Position numbers and translations under genes: made by a program. A stretch of 64,000 nt of DNA from contig JAZKJV010000151.1 of assembly GCA_037367405.1 (NCBI GenBank), positions 124,001 through 188,000 of the forward strand. The letters run 5' to 3'. Position 1 is the first letter of the stretch, and every line of letters starts with the position of its first letter. The notes beneath the pieces are model-generated. The model was given only the letters and a program-made list of their open reading frames with translations. It was not told the DNA's origin and made no database searches. Source of the DNA: Ottelia alismoides (lineage: Eukaryota > Streptophyta > Magnoliopsida > Alismatales > Hydrocharitaceae). Below, one piece after another: positions 31,066-44,960 of this stretch.

Positions 31066-33608
31066 TTTTTGTTCTTTTTAGTGCCACAGTCCTTAGATAC
31101 AAAAGGTGGCAACACAACATGGGGGAGCTCAACAAAAGTAGAAGTGGTGGCCTCAGTACCACCAACAGCATCCAACTTCACGGCATCAGCACCGTGCCCT
31201 GACACATCATCCAAAATGGTGGCTTCATTACCACCGGTTGCATCTGGTATCACGACGGCCTCAGTACCGTCGTCTGGATCTCCATCATTGGTCGCATCAG
31301 CACCACCGTCATCAACATCATCTTCAGCGGCATCAGCACCGCTACTCTGCTCATCTGGCGCTCGTGGTTCGGCATGTGGTTGTCGCTCAGATGAGGCACC
31401 GCCGGCTGGCATCCTACCGCTCCTAGTAGTCACAAAATCAGCACCATACAAAGAAGACATGTCACTCAAATAATCACTAGGAGAGGCATCCTTTGTAAAC
31501 TGTTCCTGCTCAGACTTTCTTTTCAGATTGTTCGGATTAGGTTCAATTTGAGAAAGTATGGCCGCCTTGCCTTTGATTAAATCCCTCGCCTCCTACCGGA
31601 ACTCATCCATGTCTCGCTGGTAGGATTCCTGATGTTCAGAGAGCAATCTGGTGAGGTCATCTAATGCCGGGTTCTCAAAGGCAGGTGTCTGAGAACCGGA
31701 TGTATTCCCCTGCTGGAAATGAGGTTGTTGCTGGATAGAGAAGTGCTAACGAGGCTGGGAATATGACTGTTGAGGCTGCTGACGCTGCCTCCACTACTGT
31801 CCCTGATATGAGGGACGAGGACCATGCTGGTTCTGCTGATGGGCATACTGGGACTGCTGATGCTGTTGCTGCTGACTGTTTTGATATCCCTGAGCTGGAG
31901 GCTGATGCTGGGAAGAGGTGCCACCAGTGGTCCAACGGAATCCGGGGTGATCGCGACGAATCACGGGCTGCGGGTACCGGTCGTACCAAATCCCATCGAC
32001 TTCCATCAATGGGTCCTCCTCAAAGGATGGTGGAGGTAGAACTGCTAGTGGCTTATCCGGCTGATAGACCACCATCTGAGTGTCCTGAGATGGTGGCTGC
32101 GAAGGGTGGTACTGTAGCTGCGGCACCGGCTCTGCCTGGATGTGGTTAACCTGGCGGTAGGGGGCAGAAGGCTGGTTTGAGCTGCTACTGCTGGGATCAG
32201 CCTGTGACCTAGGAGGTTGCTGAGTGTACGCTTATGCCTCCTGAATGCAGAGCATCTGCATCTTCAGGTTACTTATGTTCTTTGTCATCAGCTCCATCTG
32301 AGCCAGACTCTGACTTTGCTTCTTCTCGAGGATCTCGAGGCGGTCCAACTTCTCACTAATGATGTCCATGTCGGCTACGGCTGATTCAGCTTGGGCTGCG
32401 GCTGCCGACGGAGTATGAGGACCGGCATCGATGCGGGCGATCCTCTGAAATGATCATGAGCCTTGGGGTGGCTTCTGCTATGTGTAGACGCGGGCTTGGT
32501 CCATGACTGTCGAATTCTCTGCCATCCCTTCATAGATGGCCCAAACGTCATCTTCACCCTTGGAAAAATAGGATCCACCACAAGAGGCATTTACAAGCCC
32601 CTGTAGCTCCGGTGTCAGCCTATAGAAGAAACTCTGAACCAGATTGGGCTTGGATATGTCATGGTGTAGACAGCGGTCAATGAGCTCTCTGAATCGATCC
32701 CAAGCTTCAAGGAATTGTTCATTAGGGATCATGATGAAATTGTTGATCATGGCTCATGCTGCGTTGGTCCAGCCGAGAGGATAATACTTGTTCAGATATG
32801 CGGTCTGGAGTTGTGCCCAAGTGTCGACGAACTTCCCCAAATGTTTAAGCCAGTACGCGGCTCTATCAACCAAAGAGAAGGGGAAAGCTATCATCTTGAT
32901 GGTGTCCTCGATCACCAGCCTGTCATGAATTGTACTGCAGATCATCTCAAATTCCTACAGGTGGAGGTGTGGCTCTTCGGTCGCCAGCCCATGGAATTTA
33001 GACAGTAACTGAATAGTGTGGGGGCGAAGCTCGAAATCTCCATGAACGGGAGGAAGTCGGATCCATCGATGAGTGAGGGATGCGGCAGTATTGTGCAATT
33101 CCCTCATGTTTGTCTGTGGCGGTCTCTCAGCTTCAGGATCTCCTCCCTCTGCAACAGGTTTGTCTCCTCCACCACCTGCGGGTCTTCCCTCTTGCATCTG
33201 CGCAATTTCCCTCATGAGGTCACCCATGAAGACTCCCTGGTCTCTGATCTGTCTCTGCATTGTCTCCAAGGAGGCTAGAAGTGAATTGTTGATGGCAGCT
33301 TGGTCATATAGGAATGGAGGGTGCTCCTGCTCATCTGGGTGCTCTCCTCTGTCTGCCATGGCTGGGTTCTCTGAAAAGGCAAAAGAACCCATCTCAGGTG
33401 CCGTCAAATGATCTGAGCTCTGTGTTGCACTAAACTCTGAAACTACTGGACTGATGGACGAAGAAGGGTGGTCGAGGGGGAACAGGGTGGAAGTGAACTC
33501 AGGTTCGAAGAGTAGGTCTTGACTCCCCGAAACCGTCCTAGATGAATAGGGAGGAGTGCTGGATAGCGGTGCCGACAGAGACGGCCTAAGAGACCTCCTT
33601 CCCATCAT
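31062..33608 (-). pseudogene. gag: E2 gag (capsid precursor), stops but one frame
   Basis: The start is taken at MMGRRSL (33608), matching E1. An in-frame Met at 33719 would add 37 residues. One frame covers the whole stretch. Its stops include TAG at 32955 (E1 has Gln there), TGA at 32754 and TAG at 32478, which fit C-to-T changes in CAG and CGA. Landmarks are LASLETMQRQIRDQGVF, FEMICSTIHDRLVIEDTIKM, AFPFSLVDRAAYWLKHLG and NEQFLEAWDRFRELIDRC, then a coiled coil, a Gln/His/Tyr-rich part, FVTTRSGRMPA, and an acidic repeat (~31100-31400). No CCHC knuckle is seen. Confidence 0.8.
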
Positions 33609-35369
33609 CTTGATTATTGAGAAGAGAAAGGTTGAGAAATGAAGAAGAGGGGGCCAAAATTGCGCACAATTGTGCGGTGTTTTTGATCTTGACCTAGATC
33701 CAACTAGCAAATCAAACACAAAGCAAGGGGTTCACCAACTCAACGCGTGAAGCCGTAAGGGTTCGTCTATTATCTTCGTAGTTTTTAGATGAATTCAGGC
33801 ATTTATCTTTGAATGAGTCCTTAGAGCTCTATGCCTATAGGAGTGAGAGTACTGTCAGAAGAGTATCACGTACTTGTCCTCCTCCTGTGTAACATGTAGT
33901 CTGCACTTTTTGAGGTCCTTGTAACCTTCCTGGATCCCTACTCAGCCAAAGAAATAGAGAAAGGAAGCCAATAGGCGAAACCAATACTTCAGAACTCGCT
34001 CGCAACAGAATCACCCGTGTGCGTGCAAGAACCTACTCGGACGCAAGAAGATGAGACAGACACCCCCGTGAAGGTGTGGCCTAGGCTCGATACTTCGGAC
34101 AAGGTCGATGCTCTATACAGTAAAGAGTTAACAATGGTGACCTAGCCCTACTCGTCCACGTACAATAGAAGCGCCAATACTTCGGAAATCCATGCGATAC
34201 ACAAGGCAGCCACAGACTGGGTTTTTGGCTCTAATCCTTACGAAGCCGCTCTCTCACTTGGAAGGAGACCTTCCCATGCAACCTGAATGCAAGTGAGGGT
34301 GTTACTCTCCCCAAATAATGAATCCAATTAACCAATTTTATTTAGGTCAAGTTTTTTTAGCAGTCCCTTTTTTAATTTTTTTGGTGTTATCACTTGTTTT
34401 GAGTAGATTCAATACAAGCGCCTAACGATTTTGTATTTTCTTGATTCCTATTTGATCCAAAACAGAGGGAGAAGAGTCGGAAAAGCCAATGCAAGTGGCA
34501 CTAAGATGGAAATCTCACCTTAATGCCTAAATGATGAGTGCAAAGATAAAAGACTTACAGTGACTCCCAACTCTCTCCATGCAGGATGCAAAACAGGAAT
34601 TTATAAACCTAATCTATATGTCGATATGCACACGGAAATCATTCTAAGTAGGCAATTTCTAGCGTGAATGAACCACAAGTCGGTCACCGATCTTCAATCC
34701 AGGAGTCCGGTCTAGACTCACCCCTCCTCTTCTCGACACAACGAGTTCAGGAGTAGTGCTTGATGGGGTGTGCTCGCGGTATGTAGGCTCGAAGATGATG
34801 AGGCGACTGTTTAATTAAACTAAGTCCAAGTACGCACTATTGGTACATGCAATGGTTATTAGGGTGTTTGGACCTAATCTAATCGATCAAGCAATGCCTA
34901 AAAATCTAAGGGCTCAATCCACAAAAGAAAGGAAAAATAAATCAAAAACGGAAAATGACAGCGATAAAACACGATAAAAATCGCGGTGAGCCCCCAGGTG
35001 TACAAACACCTGGAAATTAGGCCCGAGTGTCCTGAGTGTCCAAGTGTGCCTGTATTATTACAATTTAAATGAATCTCTCTCTCTCTCTCTCTCTCTCTCA
35101 CAAAAATAAATAAAAGCTAGCTAACACTCTCTCTCTCACTCCTCCTGCTCTCTCCTGTCGGCTTGGGCTAGAAAAGCCGACTCCGCTTCCTAAGGTTGCA
35201 CCGAATCACCTAGATGATCCTCCTTGGTCCCCGGTCCCTCGCAAGAAGACAAGAAAGACAATGGTTAGAAAGCTCACAAATAGATATAAAAAATGAGAGA
35301 TAAAGCAAGCAACGGTATAAACAAATAATCACAATCACAATCAAACAATAATATAAACATTGTTGCTCC
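33609..35369 (-). other. E2 untranslated leader
   Basis: 1.76 kb between PBS and gag, no long frame. It shares blocks with the leaders of E1 (GGGACTGCTAAA) and E3 (63900-64000 resembles 34900-34990). A (CT)n run lies at 35075-35099 on the plus strand. Confidence 0.6.
35075..35099. repeat. (CT)n microsatellite in E2 leader
   Basis: A plain CT/AG run, with a second short CT tract near 35127. The corresponding E3 leader is not in the window. Confidence 0.85.
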
Positions 35370-35384
35370 CCGACAACGGCGTCA
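35370..35384 (-). other. E2 primer-binding site, tRNA-Asp type
   Basis: On the minus strand TGACGCCGTTGTCGG, two mismatches to the tRNA-Asp complement, lies two bases from the LTR end. Confidence 0.85.
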
Positions 35385-35386
35385 TT

Positions 35387-38300
35387 TGATAACTAGGGAA
35401 ATCGAGGGTCGTACGGTTTCACAAGGCAAAACCGCAGTCGGTGTGTTGACCGCTCAAAAATCCCTAATTTATCAACAATGAACCCACAACAATATTAATC
35501 AAGAAATGACAAACAAATGTGCAGTCAAATTTATTTTAACTCTACAAATAGGTGTATAGTGTAAGTATGTGTAGAGTATCGAACTCAGGGAGCAAACAAG
35601 ATAGATCAGGCAAAATGCTCAAAAATTGTGATGTGATTATGTGTCTACAATTATGCAAATTTTTTGTGGGTATTTAATTTTATATTTTTTTATTTTTAAT
35701 TTTAATATTTAATTTTGTATTTTGGATTTTAATTTTATATTTTTCTTTTTCAATAAGAGAATATATACAATATAAGGAAGAGAGGAGTAGAGTATTTATA
35801 AAAATAGGGAAAATGCTAAAAAATAGGGAATAAAATGTTTTTAATTTTTGTTTATATTTTTCTACGTTTTTTGTTATTTTTGGGGATTTTTCAGAATATT
35901 TTTGATATTTTTAAATGTCAAAATACAAGAAAACAGTGAATATCAATGATGGCCTAAATTAAAATGGGAATGAAAAATAGCAAAAAGTATCAAAATTTTC
36001 CCAAATTAATTTTCAATAAAAGACAATAAAATAGAGAAACTACAGGAGTTGAGTTTGTGTTTTTAGGATTTTTCTAGGATTTTTTAGATTTTTTTTGAAG
36101 TTTTTAGAGGTTTTCAAATTTTTAGGGTTTTTGTTTTGAAATTTTTAGTGATTATTGGACAGTACTTAAAACACACTAAAATGGACCTTAGGTATTTTTT
36201 TTGGAATTTTTCAAGGTGTTTTGATATTTTTTGGTATTTTCTAATGCAAATAGTAGCTAAAATGCATGTTTTTTATTTTTATTAAATATTAAAATGCAAT
36301 AAAAATGCAATGCAAAAATATGGCATGAATAAGCATGTAAACAGGAGCTTATGACATTTTTCGGGAATTTTTCGAGTTAAAATGATGCTCTAAATAAATA
36401 GAAAAAGCATACAAAAATACAAAGCCTGACAGGTTTATAAATGCAAATAGACAAACAACCAAGGGCTAAAGTGCAAGTTTTACACAAAATATAATACTGG
36501 ATATTGCTTTTAATGGACCAATTACAAATATCCAAAGTCGCAAGGGTATCAACGCAAATTACCCAACCCTACGCGTGACTAGCACGCACCTGGAAGGGCC
36601 TAACTTTAATATCCAAAACTCCTAGGGGCCTAAACGCAAATTACACCAAAAATATTTACACTTAATATCCAAATCCCTGGACTAACACTAAATATCCAAA
36701 CCCGCAGGGGGTCCAATGCAAAATCACCACCACCCCACGTGCACAGATCACGTGAGGTGACGTGGACTGGACTGAAATGCAAATATGAGAAGTTCAGGGG
36801 CCTAGATGCAATTATTACAAAAATATTTAAACTGCAAATGAAAGTTTATAGACTAAATAATAAATACAAAAATATGGGGGTGTTTTATGCAAAATACCCC
36901 TCGCGCGCGATCCAACGGCCTGGGATTCTTCACTTGACACGTGGCGATGACCTGACGGCTGATGACGCTTCACTTCGACGTCTGAGATTAAATCTCAGAT
37001 CAATATCTGACGGTGGAGGTGCTCGAATGATCTGACGGTCGACGTTCGAACTGGAGGCACGGCTCTGTCCGACGGTGGCGAAGTGCGGAGGAAGAACGGG
37101 GAAGAACGTCGGCGAGGCGAACTTCCCCGAGCTTGATCTCGGTACTTCGTCGCTCTTTGGGCTTCAAAATGGAGCAGAGTCCTCCTGGTGGTCGTCACTA
37201 TCTCTTGGGGGCTTCAAAAGGCCTCGGCGGTGGCCGAGGCTCACTAGGGACATCGGCGGAGCTGGGAGGCTTCGTGCGTATCCGGCGAGGGTCAAAATGA
37301 CCTCCAGGTGTGTGTTTGGGCCCGTTGACCTGCAAGAAAAAGTGTGAGGGTCCAGGGCAAGTTGCCTGGACCCCGCGGAGGTGGAATAGCGGCGCGAAAC
37401 AACGAAGAGGTGATCTGCTAGAGGAGCACTCCGGCGATGTTGATGTGGGTGGTGATTTGATCGATAGAACTTGAAATTTTCTTGGGGCTTTTGATCCTAA
37501 AGATATGGCGAGTAAAATGCAAAAGAAAGTAAGGGAAATGGGGGCTGCCTCGACGGTGGATCACCGGAGGGAATGGTACCTCGACCGCCGACGAAGGGGG
37601 AGGTTGTGGAGCCGCCTCAGGCGATGCTCGACCCACTTGAAGGGCTCAACAGGGAGTTGTCACCTTCTTGGAGCTACTAGGCACGAAAGGGGAGCAAAAC
37701 CTATGGGGTGAGGCATTCCAAAAATCGAATCAAAGTCGGAGGTGGCATATAAGGGATTTGACTTTGTGGTTCCGGCGCACCAAAGCCCGAGGTTTATCGA
37801 GCTATGTAATGATCCAATCCTCGAGAAAATCATTGGGCGAGTAAGCCTGATGATCGAGGAAAAAAGGTCGTGAAGAGTGCGACACGATTTGGTGCAAGAT
37901 GCGGCCTGGAAAAATCGACAAAAATGAGGTCAAATGAGCTCTGACAGGCGCACATGGGTGGGAGGCAGACAGTTGACCAGAGTCAACGAAGACTGCCCCC
38001 TAGTTGGTGCAAGTGGACCAACCAGGAAAAACCCTTGAAAAATATTTTGTAAATTCGATTTAAAATACTAAATGAATTATTTAATTTTAGGTTATTTAAT
38101 AAAAAAAAGTTTATAATTTTATAAAGTATTTTATGTTAATTTATATTTATTTTTATGAGGTATAATTTTACATATTCCCTTTTATACCCTTTATAGGTAT
38201 ATTATCTATATATTTTATTAATTTATTTTTATTTTGTATTTTTAATTTATTTATTTTTGTTTATTATTTTATAAATTTATAAAATACTTTTATACACATA

Positions 38301-39190
38301 AATATATTTTTATTTTATTTTTCTGATGCATTTTGTATATTTAATAAAATATAAGTATAAATTGTACAGGTTTGTATATAGGTATAATACCTATGTCATA
38401 TATATGTACAGATATTTTCTTTTGTGTTTCTTTTATGTTTTTATTTTGATTTTAATGCACCTATTTATTATAAATAATATTTACAAAATTATAAAAATAT
38501 AAAAATATAAAAATATAAAAATAATACATAAAGAATAAAATGAATATTTTAATCTGTACAAGTACACTACAAGGGTCCACAACTCAACTTTCAAACCGTA
38601 ACTCTGAAAAATACAAAACTACTGACATTAAATAGCTTATTTTAAACTATATACAATTAAAGGTGAGTTTGGTACATTTCGAGTTTTTATTTGCAAGATA
38701 CGGGCCTGGGAAGTTGGGATTTTGGAATCTTATTTAGACCATAACTTTTTATCTATACATTATTTTCGTCTAAAATCAATTTTGTATTTTTATTTATTTA
38801 ATTATCTACAACTTTCTTGTACAAAGTTTATTTACTTGAGGTATTAAAAGTGGAACCAAAAATAGGTCCCAAAATGAATAAAGAATGAATTGAATAAAAG
38901 GTATTTTATTGTATTCTGGCTCTTATCTCCCCCTACTTTATTCCTTGTCGACCTATTCATCAAGATGTCTAGGTCTCGGGGTTTTGGATCATAAAATATT
39001 TACAATATTTTATTTTTTTTCTTTTCTTTTATTTATTCTATAATTTTGGCTTTCATTACAGTGTTTTATACACTATTTACATAAACATGCATGAATGCTA
39101 AGATGCTCTAATTAAGGGTATTTACACGCATTTGCTAGGGTTTTTGATGCCAAAATGATAGAATAAAGATGATGAAATGTGGCTTCATCA
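35387..39190 (-). repeat. E2 5' LTR (3804 bp)
   Basis: It pairs with 20592-24370 over its full length. It carries an extra ~35-base stretch near 36571-36606 that the other copy lacks. A TATA-like sequence (minus) is at ~37746-37752, CACGTG boxes at 36736 and 36749, and CTTGCAGGTC (minus) at ~37326-37335. It drives element transcription leftwards. Confidence 0.92.
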
Positions 39191-39195
39191 ATCAC
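39191..39195. repeat. target-site duplication of E2, right copy
   Basis: ATCAC follows the LTR end TTCATCA and is identical to 20587-20591. Confidence 0.9.
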
Positions 39196-40513
39196 CAATT
39201 GTGGGGTATTTGGCATCGTAACCCCTCTACCATTTGTATTTATTGTTTAATATAGAAATAATCCTCACTCATTGTAATATTTCTATAATTTTTACATTAA
39301 GGATCTCAATCTTTCACATATTAGCACTTTAGTCCATTCCACACCACCTCGCGACCCTATGCACATGAGGGGGTAGGAATTTTGCATGGACCCCTTCGGG
39401 TTTACTGTTATCATAAAGTCCATAAAATCTAAATATCATTTGAAATATTTTTGGTAAATTTGCTTTATTAGCCATGTTGTTTATATATTTACATTTATAC
39501 CCCTGATAGTGTGTTTTTATTTGCTGAAAAGTTTACCTATGCCTAGATTTTGTTAAGGGTTATTAAATTCTCAAAAACTTCATATAAACCGCATATAGGT
39601 CTATGTATTGTATATTTAATTTTATATTTATATTTTATTTATTAAAACTTTTTGTTTGCATCTAAAATTTATAAGAAAATTATCTGGAGTGCATGATATA
39701 TCACATATATTTTTCTTAAGGGAGTTCAAATTATTTTGCTATTTATGAAAATAAAAAAATTGCATTTTTCTCATATTTAGCCTTTTAAAATCCAAAAAAA
39801 TATAAAATATTTTGAAAATTCTCAAAAAAAATCATAAATGTCTACTTATGTATATTTCAACTTCTATTCATATATTTTTTGCAAATATTTTTGAAAACTC
39901 TTAAAAATTGAAAACATGGAAAACAATATAAAATTTATTCAAAATCACTAAAATATGTTATATGTAATTTTCTTTTATTTTCTAGTAATCAGGAAAATTA
40001 AATTTGGGACCAATCCGATTTAATAGATATTTATTAAGCTCGTTTGAAGTTTCGTGATTTACTATTTTGTTTATTTGAGTGTTACTTTATTAAAAATTCC
40101 ATAAAAATTATCAATAACTATCCAAAAATCAATGAAAAGAGTGAAATTTGAATAAAAAACCAAAAATAATTCTTTTTGAAAATTTGAGGTTACTTTCTAT
40201 ATTTAAAAAATATCCAAAAATATATCTTTTGATTCCTTTTTTACATATTGTACTTGTGTATATATATCATATTATATTTTATATTTAAATTAAAATTAAA
40301 ATTTTGCATAATTAAAACATAAAAATATATATATCATAAAATTTAAAACCCATAAAAAGAATTTAAAAAATAAAAGTACAAAAACAGCCCAATTTCTCTT
40401 CATTTTTGTTACTCTCCATCGTATTCTCCTTTGTGGTTCAACTCCTACTACGTAGGGTATAATAAGTTTTTTCTCATCTACTTTTATTTTCTTAATCATT
40501 TTCATGGGTTAAT
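39191..40513 (+). repeat. E4 5' LTR, right piece
   Basis: It continues the LTR cut by E2. Around 39461-39520 it has the U5-type phrase of the other LTRs (ATTTACATTTATACCCCTG, compare 1790-1810). It is AT-rich and without frames. The end is placed just before the degenerate PBS. Confidence 0.6.
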
Positions 40514-40516
40514 TAT

Positions 40517-40531
40517 TGACACTGTCACTTG
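40517..40531 (+). other. E4 primer-binding site, degenerate tRNA-Asp type
   Basis: TGACACTGTCACTTG aligns with TGGCGCCGTTGCCGG; most differences are transitions. The position relative to LTR and leader fits, but the match alone is weak. Confidence 0.4.
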
Positions 40532-42589
40532 AGTCAGGTGTTGAGAGTTGAGAGAGGTGTTGATACAAAGATTATCGGATCCAACCTATCAGACACCATA
40601 GGACCTCCTAGACTGATATCTATATACCTTGATTTTCATGCATTTCAAATGATGCCATTACAGGGAAGAATCCATTTATAGAATATATAATAGACACAAC
40701 CATTTTTCCATTATTCACTTCATTGTATATTTCTCTCTTTATTCTATTTTTATCTAAGAATATTATAACCTTTTCTTGTTTGAATTTGCTGTGGGCATTA
40801 GCTTATCGAGAGAGGATTTCTTTAGAGATTCGACGCACCCACGAGTTGTAGAGACTAATGGTTTTTTCCCACTAATAGGAGAGAGTATCAAAGGATAAAA
40901 GAAGACACACATATTTTGCTTTGCATAGATTTAGTTTAATTTTTGTAAGAGAAAAGTGTATTCATTAATTTGTAATAAAATAGTACCCAAACACATAGAC
41001 ACTTGATATATTCCCAAGTTCATTTCACAAACATATTATTCAATTGGAGTGCTTCATCAATTTTTCGAATTTTCATTGCAGCATACCTCTATTCCTCCCT
41101 ATTTTCCCTTTGTTTCTCTTTATTTTTTCCGCCTTATTTTTGTTTACATTTTGTGGAATGACTTAGATCATTAGGAGTGTATGCTTTATTAATTTATGTC
41201 CAAAGCCCTAATATCATTTATGTACCTATAGTTCTACGTATGGATCTAGTCGAATTGAACAAGTTCTTCACGATAATAGAAGCTCATGTTCTTGGGCAAT
41301 TTCCTCGTTGCATTGCATATAGATCATAATTAAATTTATATATTGAATCCCACATGGGAAAATCTAGGAAATACTGTAATTATTCTTATTGAGCATCACA
41401 CCATTTGATTCCTGACTTGCATTGATTTTCCGTCTTCTCCCCTTTATTTTAACCACATAAGACAAGCAAAGAATTGATAAGATCATTAGGCCTTCGCATG
41501 AACATACTTAAAATAGTGAAAATGATATAAATTTAAAAAGAGATTGCTAAGAAAACCTTCATTTAATTAAACTGATCAATTGCACTTCATTGTTTCGGGT
41601 TCACAACACCCTCATTGTATTGAGGTACCTTCCAGACGAAGTGAGGTGTGATCCTTACGAAAAAGATCCCAAATCCCAGTCTAGGTAATGCTTTTTCTAT
41701 CACTTGGATTAACGAAGTATTGACACTTCTATCGTACATGGAAGAGTAGGGCCTAGTCTTGTTGTAGACTTAGTCTAAGGTATCGAGCATAGGTTGTTCC
41801 CTCACGGAAGTGTCTGTGACATCATCTTGCTTCCAAGTAGGTCTTGTCTGCTTGCAGAGTTGGTATCGATTTCGCCTAACAGTTTCATCATCTAATTTTT
41901 ACCTGAGTAGCGGTCCAAATATGTTAACAAGGACTTCAAAAAGTAAAAGCTACTAGTTACAAAGTAAGTGGAAACTATGGAATACATTTCCAACGGTACT
42001 CACTCATCTATAGGGTTAGCCACCTAAGGACTAATTCATAAGATTACCCGATAGAAACATTAAAATTGAAAGGATATTTGTTGAACTCTTACGACTCATT
42101 ATATTGATTTAGTGAATTGACCCTTGTTATGGTTTGATTGATCAATTTGAACATGTCAAGATAAAAAAATATCGTAGCTTTGCACCTTTCATCTCACACT
42201 TCTTTTCTCAATTTCATTCTTATCTTGCCCATTTTGAGTCTTCTTTTCTCACTCCCTCTTGAGATTCCTCATTTCCTTCATCTACTTCAACATCAACTTC
42301 TTTTTGACTCCTAAGATGTCACATCCACGATAGCTTTGTTCAGATCGTGCAAACACCTACATCGATTCCCGGATGTTGGCATCTTCAATAATGCAAGGTG
42401 ATCTCCACGAATAAAATTCAAACCATGTGGAATACTCTTTGGACTCCCTTGTATTCATTCACTTCGAGGATTGACATGACTTCTATCTCGATCTTCTCCC
42501 TTTCACTATTGTTCTTTCACTAATAAATATGTTGTTCGAGATAGACTCTCATCTTGAACTTGCTCCTTCTTTTCTAAGGATTGATATAG
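40532..42589 (+). other. E4 untranslated leader
   Basis: About 2 kb without a long frame. It has blocks like the E2 leader (a TCCTTACGAA block and the cluster of short phrases near 41640-41880). The border with gag is approximate. Confidence 0.5.
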
Positions 42590-44960
42590 TCTTATTTCCC
42601 AATACAGATTCTCCACCTGATCAGGAGACTGAGACACAGTTGAACATTGAGATGGATCCCTAGAGATGAGACAAGGGACCAACTTCGGATGAGACAATAG
42701 ATCGGAACAAGGTCAACAACCAGTTACTACCATCGTTCCAAGCCATTCAGCAACAATTGATAGACCAATCTCTTTCCCAAGTTGAATTCAGGGAAATGCT
42801 TAATGTTGTATGGAGGGACAACGAAAATTGAGGAGGATAGGATGAAGAACAACACGGTAGAAATGATGATGACCAGCCTGTCAGAACCAATGGAGGAGAG
42901 GAGAGAGTTGGGCAGCCCAAATCAACAATGAAGGAGACATACAACCCTAGCATTGGGAAGGTTGTTGAGTGGATCCGGATACCTACGATCCACATACACT
43001 TAAAGTTAAAGCCATCCTTTCTCCCTTTGTTTCCAATCTTCCATTGCAATACAAATGAAGATCCCTACATCCACATGCAGTAATTTAACCGGAATTGTAA
43101 TACAATGCACTAAACCAACATTCCTTTGGAGGTAGTAAAGATTACTACCTTCCCATTCAGCCATACGGATAAGGCATTATACTGGATCAATCACCTTAGG
43201 AAAGTGGTGATGAACTGGAAGGAGCTCAAGTATGCCTTCCTGCACAAATACTATCATGTGGGTTGTTTGAATCAAATGAGAGCGTTGATCTCTAACTTCT
43301 CCCAAATTTCCCACGAACTATTTCACGAGGCATGGGAAGGATTCAAAGATCCCAGGAAGAAGTGCCCCCATAAAGAACTACCGAAGAACAAACTGGTCTA
43401 GATCTTTTTGGCGGTTTGCACCAAGAAAGACAATGGCTCGTGGATATCGCATGTGGAGGATCTCACTTCAACAAGGATGAAGAGATTGTATGAAATATTT
43501 GTGAGGAGATGACTGAAGGCACAACTGCTTTATCTTCATCTCATGTTTTTCAGAAACCTCTAGCGATCCTACACAAGCCTATCAATGTGGCATCATACCA
43601 TGAGGAAGAGAGAGACATGAGTTCCAACCATTGCATTATTGGGAACCATCTCTCTAAAGTTGATATCATTTAAAAGTGATCATAAGAACTTTATAGATTG
43701 CAAGTGATCGAATAAAAAACAAAAGCTCGATCAAATTTCCAAGAATATTGAACTTCTAGTGAGCACCATCCATGCTTGTTAGTTTGTGAAAATCCAACTG
43801 AGCATTGTGTTGAATTGAAAGATCCATCTCATCTACAAAATCAAGGGACTCTCCATTTTGTTTAGCACGTGTACTACATGCAGACACTCGACCAAATATC
43901 AACATCACAACAACAGATGGTAGCCAGAGCCCCAGGATTATACCAATCCTTTCTATCCACCACCTCTACAGATAAAGGAGTTGAATGTCGCATGGGCCAA
44001 TGAACAAGATCTGACCCATCCTGGAGGACATCTCAGAGTCTGAGCACAACAATCCAATCATTCATTCCACAATAGGGTAGATAGAACTTCCGACAGTAGC
44101 AACACTATTCTCCTCATCAAGGAATCAAGAGGAGACAACAGTACCAGCACCAACAAATGACATATTTCCAACCATATCATCATCAATAGCCGACTGCTCA
44201 ATATCATAACCATTTCTCTCCCCCATTGTTACCAACAACTACAATACACTCATCAATCTCAGTACTATCAACAGTAGTTGTAGTACTAACATCCTCATCT
44301 CCCTTAAATTGTATAATATTCATAGGCCGCTTCAGTGAACCTTGCCATGAACTGCTTGGCTCTTCTAATAAAGAACATGAACGAGATGAGCCAGAAGATT
44401 GATGACCTCACTTTTGTGAAGATAATAATTTCTGCATAGGTGGAGGTAAACCCTAACAAATTCAGGAGAAAGGAGTAGGTAAACCGTAGTGCAATACCAC
44501 CTCTCAAGTCAAGTACAAATGCCTTTATGATATCTAATATTGTTAATCTCAGGAGAGGTAGAATATTACAGCTGACTGCTTTAGCGAAGGGGAAAGGTCA
44601 GGCTTCTATGGGTGAATCTTCATCACCATCAACTAAGTTGGTGTTGAAGTTTGGATCCAATGAGTAATAAGGAGAAGCAACACCACTACCATCATCAAAA
44701 AGACAAAAAAATGGAGAAAACACAAAATCAAGCAATAACAACCAAGACCATATTGATGCTGCCAGTGAGAAGCTTACACCAGTAGCCGATCCCTTGCAAG
44801 GTAACATGGTTTAATTTCCATCATTTATTTTGCTTATAATTTAGATAATTGTACTATGCTCAATAATTCATGTGTACATAAAGAATAATCATTTACATGA
44901 AAATGAGGTTTTTATGATTCGTGCATTCCATTGCATGATGCATTGAAATAAAAAACAACA
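42590..44960 (+). pseudogene. gag: E4 gag, heavily broken
   Basis: Peptides in changing frames match E1/E2 gag: NNQLLPSFQAIQQQLIDQS near 42720 (compare the LASLETMQRQIRDQ region), HLKLKPSFLPLFPIFHCN near 43000, and the open piece 43126-43401 (TTFPFSHTDKALYWINHLRK, then NQMRALISNFSQISHELFHE), which is the capsid-like part. After 43400 stops are dense and only scattered Gln-rich phrases remain. The borders are approximate. Confidence 0.65.

Larger units (their letters stand above)
20592..39190 (-). mobile_element. E2: structurally complete 18.6 kb Athila-type element
   Basis: Both LTRs (20592-24370 and 35387-39190), PBS, leader, gag, pol, 3' domain, polypurine tract and a perfect ATCAC duplication are present, all in minus orientation. 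The LTRs are close copies: I count about nine differences in the first ~146 aligned bases, plus indels. The coding frames are the least damaged in the window but still carry frameshifts, stops and lost integrase residues, so it could move only with help from another copy. Confidence 0.92.

Noticed and set aside
31058..31075. Programmed frameshift between gag and pol at the A-run and ATGA overlap in E2
   Set aside because: E1 has gag and pol in one frame here, so a private indel in the A-run is simpler. The sequence is not a good slippery heptamer.
35075..35099. CT microsatellites as regulatory sites
   Set aside because: Simple repeats with no support from a second copy. Listed only as repeats.
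39191..42589. Host intergenic DNA or a host gene between E2 and the next coding remnants
   Set aside because: No credible exon structure. LTR- and leader-type phrases and a degenerate PBS link it to E4.
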